Positions 1 to 4,774 of a DNA stretch of 15,648 bases are shown here, in pieces. The stretch spans positions 1-15,648 of the forward strand of contig CANQMG010000030.1 of assembly GCA_947624925.1 (NCBI GenBank), given 5' to 3'. The translations under genes and the position numbers were made by a program. Below the pieces are notes generated by a model. That model ran no database searches, had not been told where the DNA came from, and worked only from the letters and a program-made list of their open reading frames with translations. The stretch's first letter is position 1, and every line of letters begins with the position of its first letter. The stretch is from an uncultured Clostridia bacterium. Lineage in GTDB: Bacteria > Bacillota > Clostridia > TANB77 > CAG-508.

Positions 1-68
1 CTTCAATCTCAAGGCTTTCATACCTATGTGTGCCTTTGAGCGAAGCGAGAAAGGAATGGAATGTTTTT

Positions 69-1361
69 ATGAGTTGTTTAAAAATAATGAAAGTAGAGGC
101 AATGGAGGTATTAGATTCAAGAGGAAATCCAACATTGCAAGTAGAGGTTATAACAGAAAATGGAATATCAGGAGTAGCCTTAGTTCCATCAGGAGCCTCT
201 ACAGGAAGTTTCGAGGCTGTTGAATTAAGGGACAATGATAAAAAAAGATATTTAGGAAAAGGTGTGCAAAATGCTGTAGATAATGTAAACAATATTATAT
301 CTAAAGAAATAATTGGGTTAAATGTATATAACCAATCAGAAATAGATAAAAAGTTAATAAAGCTAGATGGAACAAGTAATAAATCAAAATTAGGAGCAAA
401 TGCAATACTAGGAGTATCATTAGCAGTAGCAAGAGCTGCATCTAATTCATTAAAAATGCCACTTTATTTATATATAGGTGGAATTAGTTCAAATGTTTTA
501 CCAGTACCAATGATGAATATATTAAATGGCGGAAAACATGCAGATAATAATGTAAATATTCAAGAGTTTATGATTATGCCAGTTGGTGCGAAAACATTTA
601 AAGAATGTATGCAAATGGCTGTAGAGATATATCATACACTAAAAAGTGTTTTAAAAGAAAAGGGCTTATCTACTGCTGTTGGAGATGAAGGAGGTTTTGC
701 CCCTAATTTATCTAATGATGAAGAAGCAATAAAACTCATAATGGAGGCTATAGAAAAAGCAGGATATATACCTGGAAAAGATATTGTATTGTCTTTAGAT
801 GTTGCAGCAACAGAAATGTATGACGAAGCAAAAAAAATTGGAGAAGAAGGAAAATATTATTTTTGGAAAACAAAAGAGCTAAAAAATGTTGATGATATGA
901 TTAATTATTTTGAAGAATTAATAGATAAATATCCAATTAAATCTATAGAAGATGGCTTAGCAGAAGAAGATTGGAATGGCTGGAAAATGTTAACAGATAA
1001 ATTATCTGATAAAATACAATTGGTAGGAGACGACCTATTTGTAACTAATATTGAAAGATTAGAAAAAGGTATAAGTAATAAAATTGCAAATAGTATATTA
1101 ATAAAACCAAATCAAATTGGTACATTAACAGAAACATTAAATGCAATAAAACTTGCAAAAAATAATGGATATACTGTTGTAATTTCCCATAGGTCTGGAG
1201 AAACAGAAGATACAACAATAGCAGATATAGCAGTAGCAATAAATGCTGGACAAATAAAAACAGGTGCACCTTGCAGAACAGATAGAGTTGCAAAATATAA
1301 TAGACTACTGAATATAGAAAAAGAATTAGGAGATATGGCAATATTTAAAATTATAACATAA
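69..1361 (+). CDS. eno: Enolase (phosphopyruvate hydratase)
   Basis: Cytoplasmic glycolytic enzyme converting 2-phosphoglycerate to phosphoenolpyruvate. Numbered from ATG 69 it is 430 residues, the usual family length. Visible signatures are LDSRGNPT near the N-terminus, the mobile loop GASTG (42-46), the GGKHADNN segment, GDEGGFAPNL, likely Mg ligands D244, E294 and D321, catalytic K346 in LIKPNQIGT, HRSGETED starting at H374, and K397 in KTGAPCR. The frame is open upstream to a GTG at 30, but that extension (LSEARKEW) is unlike enolases and overlaps repeat-like sequence. ATG 69 has AAGGA about 13 nt upstream; ATG 87 would give 424 residues but has no Shine-Dalgarno sequence. The start is therefore likely but not certain. 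No promoter is visible in the 68 upstream bases. Identity is certain from the motifs. Confidence 0.97.
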   Translation: MSCLKIMKVEAMEVLDSRGNPTLQVEVITENGISGVALVPSGASTGSFEAVELRDNDKKRYLGKGVQNAVDNVNNIISKEIIGLNVYNQSEIDKKLIKLDGTSNKSKLGANAILGVSLAVARAASNSLKMPLYLYIGGISSNVLPVPMMNILNGGKHADNNVNIQEFMIMPVGAKTFKECMQMAVEIYHTLKSVLKEKGLSTAVGDEGGFAPNLSNDEEAIKLIMEAIEKAGYIPGKDIVLSLDVAATEMYDEAKKIGEEGKYYFWKTKELKNVDDMINYFEELIDKYPIKSIEDGLAEEDWNGWKMLTDKLSDKIQLVGDDLFVTNIERLEKGISNKIANSILIKPNQIGTLTETLNAIKLAKNNGYTVVISHRSGETEDTTIADIAVAINAGQIKTGAPCRTDRVAKYNRLLNIEKELGDMAIFKIIT

Positions 1362-1375
1362 AAAGAAAAAAAGTA

Positions 1376-1404
1376 TTGCAATAAAAAAATATTATTGTTA
1401 TAAT
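1376..1404 (+). promoter_or_regulatory. Sigma-A-type promoter downstream of eno
   Basis: TTGCAA (1376-1381) and TATAAT (1399-1404) are separated by exactly 17 nt. The -10 box is perfect and the -35 box matches TTGACA at four of six positions. Transcription would start near 1411 and run into repeat copy A and the small AG-repeat gene. It lies only 14 nt after the eno stop, so it cannot serve eno. Confidence 0.6.
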
Positions 1405-1446
1405 AAAATTGAAATTAAGATAAAAAATAAAAAAATGGTATGTCAA

Positions 1447-1566
1447 CATCCCTCTTTAACAAGGGGAATGTCAGCCGGAAGGCTGACTGGGGGTTCTTAG
1501 ACAAAACGTAAAAAATAAAAATATTTTAAAATAAAAACGTAGGGGCTCCAGAGGAATTACCCAAAA
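1447..1566 (+). repeat. Structured intergenic repeat, copy A
   Basis: First of two direct copies of a ~110-120-bp element. It contains a hairpin of ACATCCC-type sequence pairing with GGGGAATGT (about 1447-1471) and a perfect 7-bp hairpin GTCAGCC/GGCTGAC with loop GGAA (1470-1487). The shared block TGGGGGTTCTTAGAC follows, then an A/T-rich spacer, then AACGTAGGGGCTCCAGAG. The second copy lies at about 1768-1876. It resembles the short palindromic intergenic repeats scattered through many gut Clostridia genomes. That resemblance is from memory, not a search. Confidence 0.8.
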
Positions 1567-1595
1567 GCAAATAAACACAAAGGAGAAAATTTAAG

Positions 1596-1661
1596 ATGAA
1601 CGTAAAACTTAAAACTCTTGGTACTCTAAGAGAGAGAGAGAGAGAGAGAGAGATATTCTAA
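1596..1661 (+). CDS. Candidate 21-residue peptide with Arg-Glu repeat (AG microsatellite)
   Basis: ATG 1596 is preceded by AAAGGAG (1579-1585), 10 nt upstream. The reading frame runs MNVKLKTLGTLRERE, continues the Arg-Glu alternation and ends IF, then TAA. The Arg-Glu part is encoded by an uninterrupted 25-nt AG tract (1629-1653). No family is recognisable. In the other two frames after the tract, stops occur at 1670-1672 and 1738-1740. Gain or loss of AG units would therefore give peptides of roughly 24 or 50 residues, never a long protein. It lies between the 1376 promoter and terminator-like hairpins, so it could be a leader peptide, a small protein or chance. Existence as a gene is inference. 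Confidence 0.35.
   Translation: MNVKLKTLGTLREREREREIF
1629..1653. repeat. AG dinucleotide microsatellite, 12.5 units
   Basis: A perfect 25-nt run of alternating A and G. It is the only simple dinucleotide repeat of this length in the window and is conspicuous because the surrounding sequence is A/T-rich. Such tracts can change length by slipped-strand mispairing. Here it lies inside the 21-codon candidate gene. Confidence 0.95.
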
Positions 1662-1680
1662 AAGAAATATAATAAAAAAT

Positions 1681-1707
1681 AACATTAGAAAATCTAATGT
1701 TTGTTTT
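1681..1707 (+). terminator. Hairpin with U-containing tail after the AG small gene
   Basis: AACATTAGA (1681-1689) and TCTAATGTT (1693-1701) form a perfect 9-bp stem with a 3-nt loop, followed by TGTTTTGG. The stem is A/T-rich and the tail short, so alone it is a weak terminator. It begins 19 nt after the small gene's stop codon and is followed 15 nt later by a second hairpin. Confidence 0.5.
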
Positions 1708-1716
1708 GGTATGAAT

Positions 1717-1765
1717 AAAAGAGTTATGTGTAATTTTTAAATGTTACATATAGCTCTTTTTGTGT
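1717..1765 (+). terminator. Long-stem terminator ending the small transcript
   Basis: Left arm AAAAGAGTTATGTGTAA (1717-1733) pairs with TTACATATAGCTCTTTT (1744-1760). That is 17 positions including two wobble pairs, with a 10-nt loop, and the run TTTTTGTGTT closes the structure. It is a credible Rho-independent terminator for transcription from the 1376-1404 promoter, giving a transcript of about 350 nt. Confidence 0.65.
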
Positions 1766-1767
1766 TA

Positions 1768-1876
1768 TAGCCCCTTTAATAAGGGGGCTGTCAGCCGAAG
1801 GCTGACTGGGGGTTCTTAGACCCAAAATTAAAAATTTGAAAATAAGAAACGTAGGGGCTCCAGAGAATTTACCAAA
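1768..1876 (+). repeat. Structured intergenic repeat, copy B
   Basis: Second direct copy of the element at 1447-1566. It has hairpin AGCCCCTT/AAGGGGGCT (about 1769-1789), the same 7-bp hairpin GTCAGCC/GGCTGAC with loop GAA (1790-1806), the same block CTGGGGGTTCTTAGAC, and the same closing block ACGTAGGGGCTCCAGAG. In the first hairpin the basal pairs differ from copy A (ACAT/ATGT there, AGC/GCT here) while pairing is kept, which suggests the folded form is selected. The A/T-rich middle has diverged. Confidence 0.8.
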
Positions 1877-1880
1877 ATTG

Positions 1881-2114
1881 TTAAACCATAAAATTTTAAT
1901 TCTATTTTATTCTTAAGAGCCGCGTAAGCGACCAAACGTAACGAAGTGGAGTGCGAATTGGAGCAACTTACAGATATTCCTTTAATTAAAAAAATAGAAT
2001 ATATTAAATTATTTGTTATTTTATTTTAAACTACACATATATTAGTAAATTATAAATCGTAAGTTGCGACCCCAAGGCTCCTTAAAGATAAAATAGAATA
2101 AAATTTTAGGTTAA
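1881..2114. repeat. MITE-like element with ~38-bp terminal inverted repeats
   Basis: The left arm (1881-1921, TTAAACC then ATAAAATTTTAATTCTATTTTATTCTTAAGAGCC in two blocks) is an imperfect inverted copy of 2076-2114. About 35 of 39 positions match, with a few single-base insertions. A second inverted pair lies inside it: GCAACTTACAGAT (1963-1975) against ATCGTAAGTTGC (2056-2067). The interior includes a GC-richer block ACGAAGTGGAGTGCGAATTGGAG near 1941-1963. There is no open reading frame of note. A non-autonomous transposable element fits best. A structured non-coding RNA of about 230 nt is the alternative. Confidence 0.6.
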
Positions 2115-2180
2115 AAAATTGATTAAAAAACAATAATATCATTAAAACAAAACACATAAAAACATTAAAATAAAATTTTA

Positions 2181-2224
2181 GCTATTCCTTCGAAAATGGG
2201 CAAGCACAAGACTTGCCCCTACAA
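2181..2224. repeat. Short palindromic GGGCAAG/CTTGCCC repeat
   Basis: GGGCAAG (2198-2204), loop CACAAGA, CTTGCCC (2212-2218), then CTACA. The form 'TGTAGGGGCAAGTCTTGTGCTTGCCC' on the minus strand resembles a palindromic repeat widely scattered in bacterial intergenic DNA (recalled, not searched). There is no U-tract on either side, so it is not an obvious terminator. Confidence 0.6.
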
Positions 2225-2259
2225 TCAAAAAAATAAAATTAAAATTTTATGATAGAAAA

Positions 2260-2289
2260 TTGGCAAATAAAAATTATAATTGTTATTAA
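2260..2289 (+). promoter_or_regulatory. Possible promoter of the prepilin-like gene
   Basis: TTGGCA (2260-2265), an 18-nt spacer and TATTAA (2284-2289) preceded by TGT, giving an extended -10 form. This would start transcription near 2296. The region is so A/T-rich that other -10-like boxes (TATAAT at 2275-2280) occur without a partner at proper spacing. Confidence 0.35.
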
Positions 2290-2292
2290 ATT

Positions 2293-2312
2293 TTAAATCT
2301 TTATAGATTTAA
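2293..2312 (+). promoter_or_regulatory. Hairpin in the prepilin-like gene's leader
   Basis: TTAAATCT/AGATTTAA form a perfect 8-bp stem with loop TTAT, about 27 nt before the GGAGG ribosome binding site (2340-2344). It has no poly-U tail, so it is more likely a 5' mRNA end-stabilising or regulatory hairpin than a terminator. Confidence 0.35.
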
Positions 2313-2349
2313 TTAATATAAAAAATAAAAAATCAAAAAGGAGGAAAAA

Positions 2350-3609
2350 ATGAATAAAAAAGAAAGAAAAAATAAAAAAACTAAAAATTCATTTGTAAAT
2401 TTAAATTCTAATAATCAACTTCTAACATCTAAATCAGGTATAACTTTAATTGCATTAATTCTAACAATAATAATATTATTATTGCTAGCAATGGTAAGCA
2501 TAAGTTATATAATGAGAGAGAACATAATAAAACACGCAGAAACTGCAGTAAATCAATATCAAATAGAGGCAGAAAAAGAGGCAATAGAATTAGCATATGA
2601 AGAATATGTAATGGATGGATTAAATGATAAAAATGCAAATTTAAATATGGAAGGACAGGCGACAGTAACTGACCATCAAGATGAAGATGGAAATAATAAT
2701 GGTTGGAATGTAAAATTTGAAAGTTCAGGAAATGAATATACAGTAGACAAATATGGAAATATAACTGGACCAACAACAGGCGGTAGCTCAACAGGCGGTA
2801 GCTCAACAGGTGGCAGCTCAACAGGTGGCTCAACTGGTGGTGGCTCAACTGGTGGTGGTAGTGAGCCTCAAAAGAGTAATCTTCCAGACATAAATGGTAA
2901 GCAAGTTGGTGATGAAATATTATGGGATGGAGATGGAAATGGAGAGACAGAATCGTGGATAGTATTAAGTACAACAGATACAGAAACTGAAATAATAAGC
3001 AAAGATTCAATGGGGTCTTTAACATTGGGTGCTGGAGTTCCAGTATATGAAGAAACTTATGCAGAAGATTCGTATGTTAACTGGGAAGATAAAACAAATG
3101 TAATAAATGAGGCAGACTTAGATAAAAATGGAAGTTTAGACGAAATAGAAAAGGCAATATATTCATATAATCATGCCATAGAAACAATAAATAATTACTG
3201 TAAAGATTTAATAAAAAGTGCTGATAGAGAAAATGTAAGGAGTATAGGAAGAAGTTCAGAAACAGATGAGTATACAGAAAATTACCTTGATAAATTTAAA
3301 GATAAATATAACAATCTAAAGGTAGGAAATATAAATTATAAAAATAGTTCAGATATTGACGATTGGAAAAAAATGAATGCTGTTGGACTAATCAATTCTA
3401 ATTATAGTGATGATGTTGGATATTGGATTGCGGAAAGGTGGGAAATTTATACGCATAGCACGCAAATGATGCTGGGTATTCCTTATGTTATTATAGGATC
3501 TGAGATTACTGAAACTCAAGATTTAATAAAATTTACATATGATGGTACGTATGAAACTCACAGTAAAACCTGTGGAGTTCGTCCAATTGTTACAATTAAA
3601 ACACAATAA
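2350..3609 (+). CDS. Prepilin-like surface protein with variable-type C-terminal domain
   Basis: 419 residues. A basic leader (1-30) ends in KSG and is followed by ITLIALILTIIILLLLA, a type IV prepilin cleavage and methylation motif with one hydrophobic helix (31-53). The predicted cut is G30/I31, and position +5 is Ala instead of the usual Glu. An alpha/beta pilin-like region (to about 140) leads into a Gly/Ser/Thr tandem-repeat linker (about 143-171). A C-terminal domain of about 240 residues follows and ends GVRPIVTIKTQ, resembling the DUF6273 type seen in gut Clostridia (recalled). Residues 256-267 fit an EF-hand loop (DxDxNGxLDxxE). GGAGG lies 5 nt before the ATG. It stands alone between repeats and a terminator, and no pilus assembly gene is near. 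Likely membrane-anchored, surface exposed and adhesive or ligand binding; the exact function is unknown. Confidence 0.85.
   Translation: MNKKERKNKKTKNSFVNLNSNNQLLTSKSGITLIALILTIIILLLLAMVSISYIMRENIIKHAETAVNQYQIEAEKEAIELAYEEYVMDGLNDKNANLNMEGQATVTDHQDEDGNNNGWNVKFESSGNEYTVDKYGNITGPTTGGSSTGGSSTGGSSTGGSTGGGSTGGGSEPQKSNLPDINGKQVGDEILWDGDGNGETESWIVLSTTDTETEIISKDSMGSLTLGAGVPVYEETYAEDSYVNWEDKTNVINEADLDKNGSLDEIEKAIYSYNHAIETINNYCKDLIKSADRENVRSIGRSSETDEYTENYLDKFKDKYNNLKVGNINYKNSSDIDDWKKMNAVGLINSNYSDDVGYWIAERWEIYTHSTQMMLGIPYVIIGSEITETQDLIKFTYDGTYETHSKTCGVRPIVTIKTQ
2776..2862 (+). repeat. In-frame tandem repeat coding the Gly/Ser/Thr linker
   Basis: Units of 15 bp (ACAGGCGGTAGCTCA and variants) occur at 2776-2790, 2791-2805 and 2806-2820, then a 12-bp unit and two further 15-bp units ending at 2862. 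All lengths are multiples of three, so unit gain or loss would change the linker length without breaking the frame. The first two units are identical, which suggests recent duplication. Confidence 0.9.
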
Positions 3610-3657
3610 AATTCATATGTTTTAATATATTTATGAATAGTATAAATAATTATACAA

Positions 3658-3690
3658 AGGCAAGCATTTTTGTGCTTGCCTAAATTTTCA
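3658..3690 (+). terminator. Terminator of the prepilin-like gene
   Basis: AGGCAAGCA (3658-3666), loop TTTTTG, TGCTTGCCT (3673-3681), a perfect 9-bp stem followed by AAATTTTC. It lies 48 nt after the stop codon and just before the rpsB promoter. The U tract is imperfect but the stem is GC-rich for this genome. Confidence 0.75.
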
Positions 3691-3722
3691 CTTCACAAAT
3701 GCAAGAAATTATCAAAAAACTA

Positions 3723-3751
3723 TTGCCATATTTGTAATTATCTGGTATAAT
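3723..3751 (+). promoter_or_regulatory. Strong sigma-A promoter of rpsB-tsf
   Basis: TTGCCA (3723-3728) and TATAAT (3746-3751) are spaced by exactly 17 nt, with TGG immediately before the -10 box (extended -10). Transcription would start near 3758, leaving a leader of about 100 nt before rpsB. This is the best promoter in the window, as expected for a ribosomal protein operon. Confidence 0.8.
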
Positions 3752-3757
3752 CATAAA

Positions 3758-3857
3758 GTTAATATGCACATAAGGCTAGTTTATGGTTGGTGCCTTAAAA
3801 AAGGTTTCTGTAAATGTAACCCTTATGGAAGTTAAAAACTAAAAGGAGGAATTTAAA
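3758..3857 (+). promoter_or_regulatory. Structured rpsB leader with mutually exclusive stems
   Basis: CATAAGG (3769-3775) can pair perfectly with CCTTATG (3821-3827). Alternatively TAAGGC (3771-3776) can pair with GCCTTA (3792-3797), and the two cannot form together. CCTT at 3821-3824 could also pair with AAGG (3843-3846), which overlaps the GGAGG ribosome binding site (3845-3849). A further GGTT/AACC pair (3803-3806 and 3818-3821) lies inside. Such competing pairings are typical of autoregulated ribosomal protein leaders. Control by S2 protein is inference, and I do not recognise a named leader family. Confidence 0.45.
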
Positions 3858-4661
3858 ATGGCAGTAGTTGCAATGAAACAATTACTAGAAGCAGGTGTAC
3901 ATTTTGGACACCAAACTAGAAGATGGGATCCTAAAATGGCTGAATATATTTTTCAAGCTAGAAACGGAATCCATATAATCGATTTACAAAAAACATCAAA
4001 GAAGATTGACGAGGCATATGCTTTTGTTAAAAGTCAAGTTGAAGAAGGAAAAACAGTTCTATTTGTAGGAACAAAAAAACAAGCTCAAGAATGTATGAAA
4101 GAGGCAGCTTTAAAATGTGGAATGTTCTATGTTGACCAAAGATGGCTTGGAGGAATGCTTACTAACTTTAAAACAATTAGAACTAGAGTTGAAAGACTTA
4201 AAAAATTAGAACAAATGCAAGAAGATGGAACTTTTGAAGTTTTACCTAAAAAGGAAGTTATTAAACTAAAAAAAGAAATGGAAAAGCTAGAAAATAACCT
4301 TGGTGGAATAAAAGAAATGGAAGAATTGCCAGGAGTAGTATTTATAGTAGATCCTAAAAAAGAAAGAATTGCTATCTTAGAGGCAAAAAAATTAGAAATA
4401 CCAGTTGTAGGTTTAGTAGATACAAACTGTAGTCCAGAAGATATTGATTATCCTATACCAGGTAATGATGATGCAATAAGAGCTGTTAAATTAATAGCAG
4501 ATGTTATATCAAATGCAGTTATAGAGGCTAAGCAAGGAGAAAGTATAGAAGATGAAATTGCTGAACAATACGAAGAACAAGAAGAAAAAAGTAGTATAGA
4601 AGAAGTTGTAGCAGCAGAAGAAGCAAAAGAAGAGCCGGAAGACGAGATAGTAGAAGAATAA
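3858..4661 (+). CDS. rpsB: 30S ribosomal protein S2
   Basis: Component of the small ribosomal subunit. Diagnostic stretches are MKQLLEAGVHFGHQTRRWDP at the N-terminus, IHIIDLQKT, VLFVGTKKQA, VDQRWLGGMLTNF, and the IPVVGLVDTNCSPEDIDYPIPGNDDA region typical of the S2 core. The protein is 267 residues, slightly long, because of a C-terminal tail from about residue 229 made almost entirely of Glu, Asp, Ala and Val. GGAGG lies 8 nt before the ATG. It is transcribed from its own extended -10 promoter and is followed after 113 nt by tsf, the conserved bacterial order. Identity is certain. Confidence 0.98.
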   Translation: MAVVAMKQLLEAGVHFGHQTRRWDPKMAEYIFQARNGIHIIDLQKTSKKIDEAYAFVKSQVEEGKTVLFVGTKKQAQECMKEAALKCGMFYVDQRWLGGMLTNFKTIRTRVERLKKLEQMQEDGTFEVLPKKEVIKLKKEMEKLENNLGGIKEMEELPGVVFIVDPKKERIAILEAKKLEIPVVGLVDTNCSPEDIDYPIPGNDDAIRAVKLIADVISNAVIEAKQGESIEDEIAEQYEEQEEKSSIEEVVAAEEAKEEPEDEIVEE

Positions 4662-4673
4662 TATGAAATTTAT

Positions 4674-4712
4674 GGGGTACAAAATATGTATATAGCAAAC
4701 ATAGTGTACCCT
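4674..4712 (+). promoter_or_regulatory. Intergenic hairpin between rpsB and tsf
   Basis: GGGTACA (4675-4681) pairs with TGTACCC (4705-4711), with a smaller TATG/CATA helix inside. It is followed by CTTATTTAAAA, a poor U tract. It lies 13 nt after the rpsB stop and about 60 nt before tsf. It could reduce transcription into tsf or stabilise the rpsB 3' end. No separate tsf promoter is obvious. Confidence 0.5.
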
Positions 4713-4774
4713 TATTTAAAATAGAAAGATTTATAAAAAGTATACTTAAAAATTAATAAGGGGGAATTTAAATA

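Larger units (their letters stand above)
1362..2349. other. ~1-kb intergenic region rich in repeats and hairpins
   Basis: No long credible gene lies between eno and the prepilin-like gene. From left to right it holds a promoter-like site, repeat copy A, a 21-codon small gene with an AG microsatellite, two hairpins resembling terminators, repeat copy B, a ~230-bp inverted-repeat element, a short GGGCAAG/CTTGCCC repeat, and a probable promoter for the downstream gene. The remaining stretches (about 1405-1446, 2115-2180 and 2225-2258) are A/T-rich and I see nothing recognisable in them. No clear U-tailed terminator for eno itself is visible directly after its stop codon. Confidence 0.85.

Noticed and set aside
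30..68. GTG 30 as the eno start
   Set aside because: The 13 extra residues (PLSEARKEWNVF region) are unlike any enolase and are encoded by repeat-like DNA; ATG 69 gives the normal length.
26..223. 65-residue frame overlapping the start of eno
   Set aside because: It lies in another frame across the conserved enolase N-terminus, has no family signature, and its beginning comes from the repeat-like flank.
1045..1381. Two minus-strand frames inside eno
   Set aside because: Shadows of the conserved enolase sequence; Leu/Phe/Tyr-rich, with no ribosome binding site.
1596..1740. AG tract as an on/off phase switch for a long protein or the prepilin-like gene
   Set aside because: All three frames stop by 1740, and the prepilin-like gene has its own ribosome binding site more than 600 nt downstream.
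1447..1876. CRISPR array
   Set aside because: Only two repeats, each over 100 bp and imperfect, about 200 bp apart; no regular spacer pattern and no cas gene.
1881..2114. 6S RNA
   Set aside because: A long broken hairpin of similar size, but I cannot identify the conserved closing stem and central bubble; the long near-perfect termini fit a MITE better.
2198..2218. GGGCAAG/CTTGCCC hairpin as a terminator
   Set aside because: No U tract on either side; it matches a dispersed palindromic repeat instead.
2429..3025. 198-residue minus-strand frame opposite the prepilin-like gene
   Set aside because: Extremely Leu/His/Tyr-rich translation typical of the reverse of an A-rich coding strand; no ribosome binding site or family motif.
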